Shown in pieces: positions 1 to 9,579 of a stretch of DNA of 64,000 nucleotides. The notes under the pieces were generated by a model. It did not search any database and had not been told where the DNA came from. It worked only from the letters and a program-made list of their open reading frames with translations. The stretch is taken from assembly GCA_963754285.1 (NCBI GenBank), contig CAVWFN010000007.1, positions 124,001-188,000 on the forward strand. The letters are read 5' to 3'. The first letter of the stretch is position 1. Every line of letters starts with the position of its first letter. The stretch comes from RYN-133 sp963754285. Lineage in GTDB: Bacteria > Actinomycetota > Actinomycetes > Mycobacteriales > Jatrophihabitantaceae. A program made the position numbers and the translations under genes.

Positions 1-130
1 AGAACTTCTGCCCGGGCTGGTACGCCGTGCCGCACTGGGTACACGTGCGCGCCAGCGGCTGACCGCATTCGAGACAGAATTTATTGGCAGCCGGATTCTC
101 AGTACGGCACGCCTGGCAGACGACGCTCAC
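1..130 (-). CDS. Double zinc-ribbon protein, N-terminal fragment (cut by window edge)
   Basis: Only the first 43 or so residues are present; the gene runs off the left edge. It reads from a GTG at 130 with a purine-rich GGAAG about 7 bases upstream. The fragment shows two zinc-ribbon knuckles: CQAC ... FCLEC, then CTQC followed by a conserved QKF stretch. The same N-terminal layout opens the adenylate cyclase encoded at 2838-6389, so this is probably a second zinc-ribbon cyclase or STAND-type signalling protein. That extrapolation depends on sequence outside the window. It is divergent from the cNMP-binding transporter at 293, with about 160 bases between the two starts. Confidence 0.6.
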   Translation of the reverse strand, partial: MSVVCQACRTENPAANKFCLECGQPLARTCTQCGTAYQPGQKF

Positions 131-292
131 TGCCCACTTCCGTCCACGACATACCCGGCCACCGAGTCAGTGTGCCGGACGTGCAAAGGCACAGCCAGGG
201 TACTTCTCCGATCTGCGCGCATCGGCAACAATGTCGCCCGACGATGATCACAAAGCGTCGCACATCTGCGGCGTGACGGCGGAGGGACTTCG

Positions 293-1966
293 GTGAGCAC
301 CGAAACCAAGCCCAGGTACGGCGCGGCGCTGCGGGTGCGAGACCTGCGCCTGCTCGTGCTCGCGTTCATCGTCGACGGCGGAGCGAGCTGGTCGTACAAC
401 GTCGTGCTGATCGCCTACTTCTACGAGCGCACGCACTCGCCGACGTGGATCACGACCTTGGTGACCGTGCGGTGGATCGTCGGGTTGCTGTTCGGTGGCT
501 ATGCGGGCGTGCTCGCCGACCGCTACGACCGGCGCACGGTGCTGCTGGGTAGCGCGGCGGCCGCGATGGTCGTGTGTCTGATCCTCGCCGCCCTGGTCGG
601 CAGTGACGCTCCTCTTGTCGCGATCATCGCTGCCAGCGGTGCGCTCGGTGCGGTTGTAACGCCGGTACGTCCCGCGTCCGGGGCATTGATCCCCGAGGTG
701 GTCGACGAGCAGAACCTGATCGCGGCCAACAGCATCTTCGCGTTCCTCGAGAGCCTCATCGTCGTCATCGGGCCGGGGATCGGCGGCCTGCTGCTGCTCA
801 CCGGTGAACCGGTGTACGGAATCCTGCTCAACGCCGCGAGCTATCTGGTCTCCGGGTTGTTCTACCTTGCGCTGTCGGTGCGTTCGAAGGGCGATGCCGA
901 GCCGGGCGGGAACATGCTCAAGCAATGGGGTGCCGGCATCTCCGCGCTGGGCCACCATCGCAAGGCGCTCGTGCTGACGATCTTCCTTGTGCTCGATTCC
1001 GCTGCGATCAACGCGGCGAACGTGATCATGCCCGCCTTGTCGGCGCATCTCGGTGGGGGCAGATCCGGTTACAGCGTGCTGCTCGCGGCGAACGCACTCG
1101 GCGGGGTGCTCGCGGCGGCGTTGGCGAACAAGCTGGCCGCGTCGTCGCGCGTCACCGGCATCATCACGGTCTCGATCGTGCTGGAGTGCGTCCCGCTGTG
1201 GGTGTGCGTGTTCGCGGGCGGGGTGCCGGCGGCGGGCGTGCTGCAGCTGGTCTCCGGCGCGGGCATGGTGATCGTGGACGTGCTCGCGTTCACGTCCCTG
1301 CAACGTGATCTGCCGCGGGCTGTGCTCGGACGGGTGCTGGGTTCGGTCGACATGCTCCTGCTCGGCAGCAGCATCCTCGCCTCGTTCGTCACGAGCGCGG
1401 TGCTGACGGCGGTCGACCTCAACTGGTCGCTCGCGATCATCGGGCTCGGCTTCCCGCTCATCTCGCTGCTCGGCGTGCCGTCGCTGCGCCGACTCGACGA
1501 CGACACCGCCGATCGCGTCGAGGCCCTGCGCGCACGCACCGGCGTGCTGCAACGTCTCGACCTGTTCGCCAGCGCGAACCAGGCCGTGCTCGAGAGCCTG
1601 GCCGAAGCGGTCGAGCAGGAGTCGGTTCCCGCCGGAACCGTACTCATCACGCAGGGCGATCCGGCGGACGCGTTCTGGGTGCTCACCGAAGGCGAGCTCG
1701 CCGTGCGGGCAACACTCGACAACGGCGAGCAGGTCACGCCCCCGCCGGTGTTCGCGCCCGGCTATGTCGGCGAACTCGGCCTGATGCACCGCCGGCCGCG
1801 GTCGGCCACCGTCACCGCGACAACGGACTGTCGGCTGTTCAAGATCAGCGGGGAGGCGTTCCTGCAGGCGCTGGAGGAGGGCGCCCCGTCCCCGACGATG
1901 CTCAGCCGCGCCGGGGTGCGGCTGGCACGGACCAGCGTCGAGCCGCCGTCCCCAGTCAGCGGGTGA
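293..1966 (+). CDS. MFS transporter with C-terminal cyclic-nucleotide-binding domain
   Basis: A 557-residue protein in two parts. Residues ~1-400 form about twelve hydrophobic segments with the MFS loop signature GVLADRYDRRTV after the second helix. Residues ~415-535 form a cNMP-binding domain whose phosphate-binding cassette is well preserved (VGELGLMHRRPRSATVTA, Glu and Arg both present). It is therefore probably an exporter whose activity responds to cAMP or cGMP; the substrate is unknown. The GTG start is supported by GGAGGG six bases upstream. Class III cyclase-type proteins lie on both sides, which fits cyclic-nucleotide control. Its stop overlaps the convergent hydrolase gene by 11 bases. 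MFS-CNB fusions are a known but little-studied architecture. Confidence 0.85.
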   Translation: MSTETKPRYGAALRVRDLRLLVLAFIVDGGASWSYNVVLIAYFYERTHSPTWITTLVTVRWIVGLLFGGYAGVLADRYDRRTVLLGSAAAAMVVCLILAALVGSDAPLVAIIAASGALGAVVTPVRPASGALIPEVVDEQNLIAANSIFAFLESLIVVIGPGIGGLLLLTGEPVYGILLNAASYLVSGLFYLALSVRSKGDAEPGGNMLKQWGAGISALGHHRKALVLTIFLVLDSAAINAANVIMPALSAHLGGGRSGYSVLLAANALGGVLAAALANKLAASSRVTGIITVSIVLECVPLWVCVFAGGVPAAGVLQLVSGAGMVIVDVLAFTSLQRDLPRAVLGRVLGSVDMLLLGSSILASFVTSAVLTAVDLNWSLAIIGLGFPLISLLGVPSLRRLDDDTADRVEALRARTGVLQRLDLFASANQAVLESLAEAVEQESVPAGTVLITQGDPADAFWVLTEGELAVRATLDNGEQVTPPPVFAPGYVGELGLMHRRPRSATVTATTDCRLFKISGEAFLQALEEGAPSPTMLSRAGVRLARTSVEPPSPVSG

Positions 1967-2810
1967 GTTCGAGGACGGGCAGGTCGACGACCAGCCCGTC
2001 CGACGCGGCGAAGACCGGGACGGGCGCGTCGGCGAATCGCGCCGTCATCGCGTCGATCTCGACATCGGTGCGCGCGGGCGCGTGGTGGTACAGCATCACC
2101 GCGCGTGCTCCCGCAGCCTTCGCGAGGGTGACCGGGTAGTCGGTCGCGGAGTGACCGAGGAAGGCAAGTTCGGGCAACTCCTCCGGCGTGTGCTGCGCGT
2201 CGTGGATGAGCAGATCGACATCAGCCGCGAGCGCAAGTGCCGTCTCGTGCAGCAGCCCGAGTCCGTCCTCACCCGGGCCGGCACCGATCGGGTTGTGGTC
2301 GGACAGGTAGGCCACCGACGACGTGCCGTCGCTGACGCGATAGCCGAACGTGCGACCACCCTTGTGCGGAATGTCCAACGCCAGCACGGTGAAACCCTCG
2401 ATCGTGTGCTCACCCGACTCGAGTCCGCGAAAGCTCCACCCCGGCCCGAGATCACGCGGACGGACCGGGAAATGCGGCGGCGAGAATGCACGCTCGAGCA
2501 CGGTCTCGGGATCTGCACCCTGTTCGGGGATGACGACCTCGACCCGGTGTCCGGGACGCAGCCCGGCTGCGAAGAACGGCATGCCGTGCGTGTGGTCCCA
2601 GTGCAGATGTCCGAGCAGCAACGTGCCCTCGTAGGGGCCGGTACCGAACAGTCCGGTGAGCTGCTGGAGCCCCGTGCCCGCGTCGAGAGTCAGTGTGGGC
2701 AGCGCGCCGTCGTGGGCGAGCGCGACCGCGGACGTGTGACCGCCGTAGCGACCTTGGGTCAGACCCGACACCGGGGTCGACCCGCGGGTACCGCAGAAAT
2801 GCACGCGCAT
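1956..2810 (-). CDS. Metallo-beta-lactamase-fold hydrolase, possible phosphodiesterase
   Basis: A 284-residue protein opening with CGTRGSTPVSG and GGHTSAV, typical of PhnP/RNase Z-like MBL enzymes. The metal motif is HLHWDHTHG (HxHxDH), followed by a late DHNP and HDAQHT segment, so a dinuclear metal site is likely. The substrate is unknown. It is the last gene of a minus-strand operon, 27 bases downstream of an adenylate cyclase, and faces a transporter with a cNMP-binding domain. A role in hydrolysing a cyclic nucleotide is therefore plausible, but this is inferred from context only. Other MBL phosphodiesterase or nuclease activities are possible. Confidence 0.75.
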   Translation of the reverse strand: MRVHFCGTRGSTPVSGLTQGRYGGHTSAVALAHDGALPTLTLDAGTGLQQLTGLFGTGPYEGTLLLGHLHWDHTHGMPFFAAGLRPGHRVEVVIPEQGADPETVLERAFSPPHFPVRPRDLGPGWSFRGLESGEHTIEGFTVLALDIPHKGGRTFGYRVSDGTSSVAYLSDHNPIGAGPGEDGLGLLHETALALAADVDLLIHDAQHTPEELPELAFLGHSATDYPVTLAKAAGARAVMLYHHAPARTDVEIDAMTARFADAPVPVFAASDGLVVDLPVLELTR

Positions 2811-2837
2811 CGCGCAAGCTTGACACCTTCTGGCGAA

Positions 2838-5800
2838 TCAGCCAGCTTCGGCTACGGCGAGCGCCTCGTCGAGCTCGCGCTCCCAGCGCCGCGCGCCGAG
2901 GTCGGCGAACGCGGCGCGCGCCGCCCGGAGATGCTCGGCGGCCTCGGCGACCCGGCCCTGTCGGGTGAGCCACACGCCGAGCGCGGCGGCCGTGCGCGCG
3001 GCCTCGGGCACCATCGCGCGATCGGTCAGCTCGACGACTGCCGACCTCAGCGCGGCCTCGACCGCAGCGACATCGCTCGCGGACACAGCGTCTGCGCGAT
3101 CATGCGCGTCGATGATCGCCGCGTAGGCACGGCACCGAGCCGCGGTCACCGGCGGGACTCGGTACTCGTCGGTCTCGGCGACCCAGGCCAAGAGGCGGCG
3201 CGCGGCGGCGAAGTCGCCCGCATCGATGTGGAGTTCGAGGGCGAACGGGACGTGGTGCGACGCGTCGTCTTCGAACCCGCCGAACTCCACGGCCAGGTGC
3301 GCTGCCGACTCGACGCTCGCGGCCGCCTCGGCAAGGCGTCCTGATGCCAACCAGTCGACGACTGGAGTGAGCACCGTCCAGATCGCGGCGTAGGACTTCA
3401 GATCCACGTCGTCGACCGGCAGCGGGATGCGCTCGAAGTCAGGTGGCAGATCGCGGTACCGGGCCAGCCGCGCCAGGGTCACGGCGCGCGTGAGGTTGGC
3501 GACCGGGTCGTCGACGGTTCCGAACGAGGCGGCCGACCAGAGCGGCTCGATCTCGCTCCATCGCCCGGCTGCCAACAGCGACATCGAGAGCAACGAAAGC
3601 GCATAGGCGCCGATGTCGACGTCGCCTGCCTGCCGGGCATGCTGGATCGACTCCTCGGCGGACGCGATCGCAGTGTCGATGTCACGTCCGACCGCGAACG
3701 AGGCCTGGTTCGCCAGTCCGAGAGCCAGCGGCGAAGCGAGGCGGTGCTCGCGACAGTGCGCGATCATCGCGTCGAAGATGGCGCTGGCGATGCGCGGCAG
3801 GTTGCGCTGGAAATTGATGATGGCGTGCTGGTTCAGGGCGACGGCGATCAGGGCGGCGTCGCCTGACCGCTCGGAGTAGGTCAACGCCAGGTCGGCCCAG
3901 CGCACGCCGTCCGCGCTCGTCGAGCCCCGGGCGTTGGACAGCTCACGGGCGAGCCGGGCCGCGGTGCGATCCGACAACGACGTGAACGCGTCGGGCTCGT
4001 AGTACGGCTGCAGCAGCTCCTTGACGCCGTCTGTCGAGCCGGCCATTCGGCGATCACGCGCGAGCAGGGCCACGGCGAGGCCACGATCGTCGGCGCTCGC
4101 GGGCTGTTCGCCGCGTGCGATCGGCGCGACGAGGTCCTCGGTTACCGCGTAGTTGCCGAGCACGGAGGACGTGTCGCCGGCGGCGACGCGCAGGTTCGCC
4201 TCCTCGAGCGGGTCGTCGACGAGTTCGATCGCCTCCACATAAGCACGGACCGCTTGGGCCGGAGCCCCGACCGCGGCCGCCCGGCGAGCAGCGCGCCGCA
4301 GCCAGTCGACGCGTCGAGCGCGCAACGGCGCGCGGCGCGGGTCGGTGTCGCCGGTGAGTTCGTAGGCCTCGCGCAGGTGCTGTGCGACCACGGCGCCGAT
4401 CTCGCCGTCACCCTCGCCGAGCGGCTCGAGGTAGTCGGCGGCGGCCAGGTGGGTTTCGAGTCGGTCGTGGCGCGACTGGGTCTGGTAGGCGACCGTGCGC
4501 ACGACAGCCTGCACGAACGCGTACTGCCCGGCTTCGGCTGCCAGCCGGTCGGTGATGGTCGTGAGCAGGTCTCGGTCGATCAACTCGCGCAGCGTCGACT
4601 GCAGCGTTGCCGGGTCATGCCCGCTCACGGCGGCGAGCCCGGCCAAGGTGAACGTCTGACCCAGCACGGACGCGGTGGCCAGGGCCGCACGTTGTTCGGC
4701 GCTGAGCAGATCGAGCCGACTGGCCACGAGAACCTGCAGGCTCGGCGGAGCCGCAAGTGCGCGCAACTGCTCGGCCGTGATGCCGTCGGCAAGGCGCTGC
4801 GCGCCCGGCGTTCGGACCGGGCCGCCGACGGTCAGGCCCTGGTCGTGCATCGACCGCACGGTCTCGATCGCGTACAGCGGATTGCCCTCGGCGCGACGCA
4901 CGAGCTCGTCGCGGACGCCACCGGGAAGCCCTTCGACGAGCAGATCGAGCAAGGTCGCCGTGTCGGTGTCGGACAGAGTTTCGAGCCCGATCAGATTCGC
5001 GCCGCGCACCGTGGCCAGCCGCGGGCGCCGTTCGAGCAGGTCAGGACGGGCGAGCAGCACGATCAGCAGCGGCACGCGCGCCGCCGTCGTCAAATGTTCG
5101 ACGAAGTCGAGTAGGCCCTCGTCGGCGTACTGGGCATCGTCGATCACCCAGACGACCTGTTCGCCGAAGGCCTGCGACAGCCGCTCGAACCACGTCAGCC
5201 ACGCGGCGAACAGGTCCTCGCGCGCGTGCTGACCGATGTCGCTGGTCAACAGCGCAGCCATTCGCGGTGCGAGCCACTCCTGCTCGGCCGGATCGGGAAC
5301 GTACTGCGCGAGCATGTCCGCGACCCCGGCACGCACGGCGGCTTCGCTGGCGTCCTCACCGATGTGCGTGCGGCCGCGCACCGCGGCGCTCAGTGCCGAG
5401 AACGCAACGCTGTCGCCGTAGGACAGGCAACGCCCCCAGTGCCACAACACGCTGGACGACAGCCCGTCGACGTACTTGCGCAGCTCCCAGCCGAGCCGGG
5501 TCTTGCCGACGCCGGCCTCGCCGGAGACGACTACCAGTCTCGGACGTTGTTCATCGCCACTGGCGTGCAACAGCTCGCGCAGGGTCGCCAGCTCGCGCCG
5601 ACGGGCAACGAGTGGGGCCAGCACGCGGTCGCCGCTCAGCTCGCCGGCGGTCGCGCGCATGACACCGCGGACCGAGAACAGTGCGACGGCGTCGGCCTTT
5701 CCCTTCAACTGATGGCTGCCGACATCGACGAAGTCGATCGCCGCACCGGCCAGCGACCTGGTCTGCGCATCGACCCAGACCGTCCCGGGCTCGGCCTCCG

Positions 5801-6389
5801 CCTGCACACGCGCCGCGGTGTTCACCGCGTCGCCGGCGACCATCCCCTGGTTGGTCGCGCCGAGCGTCACCGCGACCTCGCCGGTGACGACACCGACGCG
5901 CATGGCCAGGCCGGGCGCGCCGACGGACTCACCGAACGCCGCCACGGACTCGACGAGATCGAGCCCGGCGCGCACTGCTCGTTCAGCATCGTCCTCATGC
6001 GCCGTGGGCACTCCCCACACCGCCATGACCGCATCGCCGATGAACTTCTCGATCGTGCCGCCGTACCGAGCGACGATCTCGCGCGCCGAGTCGAAGTAAC
6101 GCGAGAGCAGTTCGCGTACCTCTTCCGCGTCGCGCGCTTCGGACAGCGTCGTGAACCCGACGAGATCACCGAACAGGACGGAGGTCACGCGACGTTCCGC
6201 ACTCGGAGCCGATGCTGTCGGCGCAGTCGCGCGGGCCGTGCCGGTCGGCGCACCGCATTCGAGGCAGAACTTCGCACCGGGCGGCAATTCGGTGCCGCAG
6301 TTCGTACACCCGGATGCGACCGGATTGCCGCATTCGTGGCAGAACTTCGCACCGACGGGGAGGTCGGTGCCGCACGCCGCACAGATCAT
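2838..6389 (-). CDS. Adenylate cyclase with N-terminal zinc ribbons, STAND ATPase and TPR-like repeats
   Basis: About 1183 residues. The ATG at 6389 is chosen over upstream in-frame codons because GGGGAGA lies just before it and it clears the upstream stop. Residues 1-50 carry two zinc ribbons (CAAC/CHEC, CTNC/CLEC). Residues ~67-240 are a class III cyclase domain: metal aspartates in FGDLVGFT and KFIGDAVMAVWG, with the Lys and later Asp (VAGDAVNTAARV) that specify ATP plus the catalytic Asn/Arg. Residues ~265-600 are a STAND/AAA module with Walker A GEAGVGKT and Walker B VIDDAQ. The remainder is helical, TPR-like. The predicted product is cAMP. It lies 29 bases after the LuxR regulator and 27 bases before the MBL hydrolase, so all three are probably co-transcribed. 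Confidence 0.88.
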   Translation of the reverse strand: MICAACGTDLPVGAKFCHECGNPVASGCTNCGTELPPGAKFCLECGAPTGTARATAPTASAPSAERRVTSVLFGDLVGFTTLSEARDAEEVRELLSRYFDSAREIVARYGGTIEKFIGDAVMAVWGVPTAHEDDAERAVRAGLDLVESVAAFGESVGAPGLAMRVGVVTGEVAVTLGATNQGMVAGDAVNTAARVQAEAEPGTVWVDAQTRSLAGAAIDFVDVGSHQLKGKADAVALFSVRGVMRATAGELSGDRVLAPLVARRRELATLRELLHASGDEQRPRLVVVSGEAGVGKTRLGWELRKYVDGLSSSVLWHWGRCLSYGDSVAFSALSAAVRGRTHIGEDASEAAVRAGVADMLAQYVPDPAEQEWLAPRMAALLTSDIGQHAREDLFAAWLTWFERLSQAFGEQVVWVIDDAQYADEGLLDFVEHLTTAARVPLLIVLLARPDLLERRPRLATVRGANLIGLETLSDTDTATLLDLLVEGLPGGVRDELVRRAEGNPLYAIETVRSMHDQGLTVGGPVRTPGAQRLADGITAEQLRALAAPPSLQVLVASRLDLLSAEQRAALATASVLGQTFTLAGLAAVSGHDPATLQSTLRELIDRDLLTTITDRLAAEAGQYAFVQAVVRTVAYQTQSRHDRLETHLAAADYLEPLGEGDGEIGAVVAQHLREAYELTGDTDPRRAPLRARRVDWLRRAARRAAAVGAPAQAVRAYVEAIELVDDPLEEANLRVAAGDTSSVLGNYAVTEDLVAPIARGEQPASADDRGLAVALLARDRRMAGSTDGVKELLQPYYEPDAFTSLSDRTAARLARELSNARGSTSADGVRWADLALTYSERSGDAALIAVALNQHAIINFQRNLPRIASAIFDAMIAHCREHRLASPLALGLANQASFAVGRDIDTAIASAEESIQHARQAGDVDIGAYALSLLSMSLLAAGRWSEIEPLWSAASFGTVDDPVANLTRAVTLARLARYRDLPPDFERIPLPVDDVDLKSYAAIWTVLTPVVDWLASGRLAEAAASVESAAHLAVEFGGFEDDASHHVPFALELHIDAGDFAAARRLLAWVAETDEYRVPPVTAARCRAYAAIIDAHDRADAVSASDVAAVEAALRSAVVELTDRAMVPEAARTAAALGVWLTRQGRVAEAAEHLRAARAAFADLGARRWERELDEALAVAEAG

Positions 6390-6418
6390 CGGCGTCTCCC
6401 CTTGATCACGCGCGAACT

Positions 6419-9124
6419 CTAACTCGCAGACAGCACCCACGCGACGATCTCGGTGCGTGAGGTGAAGCCGAGCTTGGTCAGGATGTTGCGAACGTGCGTC
6501 TCGACGGTGCGCTCGGACAGCACCAGGTGCGCGGCGATGTCGCGGTTGGACATCGACCGGCTGACGAGCAAGGCGACCTCCTGCTCGCGCGCGGTGAGCG
6601 GCGACGACGAGGCCGTCCCGAGTGCGCGCAAGACAGCATTCGCCGCGCTCAGCGGGCCGGGCATGTCGAGAGCGTCGAACTCGACTCGGGCCGAGTTGAC
6701 GAGCTCTCGTGTCGTGCTTCTGTCGGCGCCTGAGACAATCATCGATTGCGCCGCGCCGAGCTGCGCGAGCGCCACGAACGGCCTGGCACCGATCTGGGTG
6801 TCAAGTGAGACTGCGCGGCGGTAGTGCTCGATCGCCCTTGGATGCTCGCCCGCGACGCGCGCCAGATCGCCGAGAAGCAGTGCCCACGCGCCGTACGTGT
6901 AAACGGCGCCCGATCCGTCGCCCTGAAGATAGTCGGCTAAATAGTCAAGCCTGTTGTATACAGCCGCGGCCGCGTCGGCGTCATCGAGCAGGACCGCCGC
7001 GACTCCGACCTGCTGGATCGTCGCGGACCAGCGCACGCCGCGCGGGAACGTCGAAGGCAGGTCGCGGAACTCGGCGAACTCTGCGCAGGCCAGTTCTCGC
7101 TTGCCCTCGATTGCGTGCAACAGCGGGAAGGTGATCCGAACCAGAGGCATCGGCGGCGCCATCGCGATCAGCCCCTCCCATCGATCGCCGACCTCTCCGA
7201 TGTCGCCGCGCAGGATGGCGAGTTGGACTGCGAACGCTGTCGACAGTCCGATCAGCGAGACGTCGCCGACCTTCTCGCCGATCACGCAAGCCTCGGCGTT
7301 GGCGGTTCGCGCTTGCGCAAAGTCGCCACGCAGCGCGGCGAGCATCGCGGTGCGACGCAGGCGGTGCCACCGAGCCGTCACCGAGGCGTGCGTTGCCGCG
7401 ATCCGGTCGATCGCCGCAAGTCCGGCGTCTACCTCACCGAACGCGCCGAGCTGGATCGCGGCGTCGATGCGCCACAGCTGAGCCCACAGCACTGCGCTCG
7501 GACGGCTCGCCCGCTCGGCGACGACCAGCGCGCGGCTGCTCAACTCGAACCGTTCGTCGACCGTCTCGGGAAGCATGATGGTGTGGTGTCGCGCGGCGAT
7601 CGCCTCGAACTGGGCGTCGGCATCGTCGCAACGATCCGCCTCGTCCATCGCCAGTGTTGCGAGATCGCCCGCACGCTCAGGATCAGCATCAAGTTCCGCC
7701 GCCGCGGTGGCAAGTTGAGCGAGTAACCGTGCCCGTCGCGCGTGATCGTTTGCGTCGATGTCGTTGAGCGCCTCCTCGCATAGCGACGCGACCGTTCGAT
7801 ACACGCCCGGCAGTCCACTGCCGTGGACGACCAGCGCTGCGTCAGCGGCGAGGTCGGCGCGGCCGACTGCGCGGGCGGCAACAGCAGCTTCGACGCACGT
7901 CTGCGCGCTGATTTCTGCGAACCCTTGCAAGAGCTGAGCTTGCGCCAGGCGCACCAAAGTCTGCGCGATCGAGTCGTCGGTCTCTCGCGCGCACGACACC
8001 GCGAGCGCGGCGTAGTGCGCAGCCTCGTCGTAAGCGAGCGCGGCGCGGGCCGCATCGTCAGCACGTGTCGCCCACGCCAGACACCGCCGATGTTCGCCCA
8101 CTTTCAGCCAGTGCCCGGCGATCATGCCGGGGAGACCGGGTGCGCTTGCTTCCAACGCCTCGGCGGCCGCACGGTGCAAAGTGATCCTGCGAGGCTCGGA
8201 CAACTCGGCGTACACCGCGTCACGAACCAGCGCGTGCTCGAACGCCGCACCGCGAAGCACGCCCGCGCGGCGGGCGAGATCAAGGTCGTCTCTGACGTCG
8301 GTGCGTCCAGTCATCCGGGCGAGTGTCGACGCGACGATCCGCTCGCCGAGCACGCTCGCGGCCTCCACGACCTCGCGCGCCTCGGCCGGCAGCGCGAGCA
8401 CACGAGCGGCTACGAGCCGCCGCAAATCGGGGCGCTCGGCCAGCACTGTGTCGAGCGGCTTGTCGAGCTCGGCAGCGATGAGCCTGACCAACATCGGATT
8501 GCCGCCGGTCGCAGCATGTACGGCCTCGGCTCGCGCGGGGTCGGCCGCCAGCGCGGGTTGCCACTCTCCGAGTTCGGCCGGAGTCAGGCCCGCGACTTCG
8601 ACGATGTCGGCGCCCGTGTGCACGAGGTCGGCAAGCACGCCGCGCCACGGGGCCTCCGCCTCACCACGCGCGGTGACAACGAGCGCGACGGGCATCGAGT
8701 CGAGCTCGTACGCGGCGTGCCGAAGCAATTGCACAGATGCGGTGTCGGCCCAATGCAGGTCGTCGAGCACGAGCAACAGCCCGGCCGGTTCGGCCGCGCG
8801 GCGCAACACCTCAGTGAGCGCCACGAACTGTTGGAATCGCGCCGACGGGTCGTCGGTCGGCGCGAGGTTGCCCGTGCGTCCGCGCAGCACGCGCTGCCAC
8901 GGCCACAATGGCGGCGCGCCCGCTTCCGGCACGGCGTAGCCGCGCGCGACCCGTAGTCCGGCGGAATGCGCGGCTTCAGCGGCGGCCTCGGTGAGCCGCG
9001 TCTTGCCGATGCCCGCGGCCCCGGTTACTACGACGAGTCGGCCTGCACCGGCGCGAGCCGACTCGATCGCAGCGAGCAGGACGGTGAGCTCCTCCTGGCG
9101 TCCGACTAGCGGCTGCCCGGCCAT
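6419..9124 (-). CDS. LuxR-family ATP-dependent (LAL/MalT-like) transcriptional regulator
   Basis: About 901 residues from the ATG at 9124, which places the VGRQEEL motif of STAND ATPases directly at the N terminus. Longer in-frame starts add a low-complexity leader and run into the divergent gene's promoter. Walker A is TGAAGIGKT (residues ~31-40) and Walker B LLLVLDDLHW. A helical/TPR-like central region ends in a LuxR-type helix-turn-helix (PLTAREQEVALL ... NRDIAAHLVLSERTVETHV). Large LuxR proteins of this kind are usually activators that sense a small molecule or protein. It heads the probable operon with the adenylate cyclase and MBL hydrolase, so it may control its own signalling genes. 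Confidence 0.88.
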   Translation of the reverse strand: MAGQPLVGRQEELTVLLAAIESARAGAGRLVVVTGAAGIGKTRLTEAAAEAAHSAGLRVARGYAVPEAGAPPLWPWQRVLRGRTGNLAPTDDPSARFQQFVALTEVLRRAAEPAGLLLVLDDLHWADTASVQLLRHAAYELDSMPVALVVTARGEAEAPWRGVLADLVHTGADIVEVAGLTPAELGEWQPALAADPARAEAVHAATGGNPMLVRLIAAELDKPLDTVLAERPDLRRLVAARVLALPAEAREVVEAASVLGERIVASTLARMTGRTDVRDDLDLARRAGVLRGAAFEHALVRDAVYAELSEPRRITLHRAAAEALEASAPGLPGMIAGHWLKVGEHRRCLAWATRADDAARAALAYDEAAHYAALAVSCARETDDSIAQTLVRLAQAQLLQGFAEISAQTCVEAAVAARAVGRADLAADAALVVHGSGLPGVYRTVASLCEEALNDIDANDHARRARLLAQLATAAAELDADPERAGDLATLAMDEADRCDDADAQFEAIAARHHTIMLPETVDERFELSSRALVVAERASRPSAVLWAQLWRIDAAIQLGAFGEVDAGLAAIDRIAATHASVTARWHRLRRTAMLAALRGDFAQARTANAEACVIGEKVGDVSLIGLSTAFAVQLAILRGDIGEVGDRWEGLIAMAPPMPLVRITFPLLHAIEGKRELACAEFAEFRDLPSTFPRGVRWSATIQQVGVAAVLLDDADAAAAVYNRLDYLADYLQGDGSGAVYTYGAWALLLGDLARVAGEHPRAIEHYRRAVSLDTQIGARPFVALAQLGAAQSMIVSGADRSTTRELVNSARVEFDALDMPGPLSAANAVLRALGTASSSPLTAREQEVALLVSRSMSNRDIAAHLVLSERTVETHVRNILTKLGFTSRTEIVAWVLSAS

Positions 9125-9244
9125 CGGCTCAGTATGTCCGTCCCTGCCGCAGATCAGTACCGGGTTGCGTGCTGGCACTGATGTTGACAGCGGCATCAGC
9201 GCGCGACAGTCGTCGTCACCACCACCACCAGATCGGAGAATCGC

Positions 9245-9577
9245 ATGTACGCACAACTCACCTACTTCGACGGCCCGCGCAGCGCCGAGGTCAACGCGGC
9301 GAGCGACCACGGCGGTCGAGACCGCATCCAACCGGCGATCGAGGCCGACCCGCAGATGCAGGCCGAACTGGTCTCCCTGCTCGTGCTGCGCAAGGACGAC
9401 GGTGGTCAGGTCGTCATTTCGGTGACCCAGACCGAGGCGGGCCTGGCTCGGGCGCGCGAGGTCATCATGAGCACCGAACTGCTCCCGGACGAGGACCCGG
9501 CCTTGCTGTCGGAGCCTGACCGCGTCGAGATCTACAGCGTCATCGACTCGCGCACGTACCAGCCGGCAACGGTCTGA
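9245..9577 (+). CDS. Small ABM-like (dimeric alpha/beta barrel) protein
   Basis: 110 residues beginning MYAQLTYFDGPRS. GGAGAA lies about eight bases before the ATG at 9245. The pattern (N-terminal strand, acidic helix, central VSLLVLRKDDGGQVVISV strand pair, then EAGLARAREVIMST helix) looks like the antibiotic-biosynthesis-monooxygenase/dimeric alpha-beta-barrel fold. No catalytic residues can be assigned and no function is claimed. It is divergent from the LuxR regulator (120 bases between starts) and ends two bases before the convergent rsmE stop. Confidence 0.7.
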   Translation: MYAQLTYFDGPRSAEVNAASDHGGRDRIQPAIEADPQMQAELVSLLVLRKDDGGQVVISVTQTEAGLARAREVIMSTELLPDEDPALLSEPDRVEIYSVIDSRTYQPATV

Positions 9578-9579
9578 GG

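Noticed and set aside
248..1789. Long minus-strand open frame over the MFS-CNB gene
   Set aside because: The plus-strand MFS and cNMP-binding motifs are unambiguous; this is antisense reading of the same codons.
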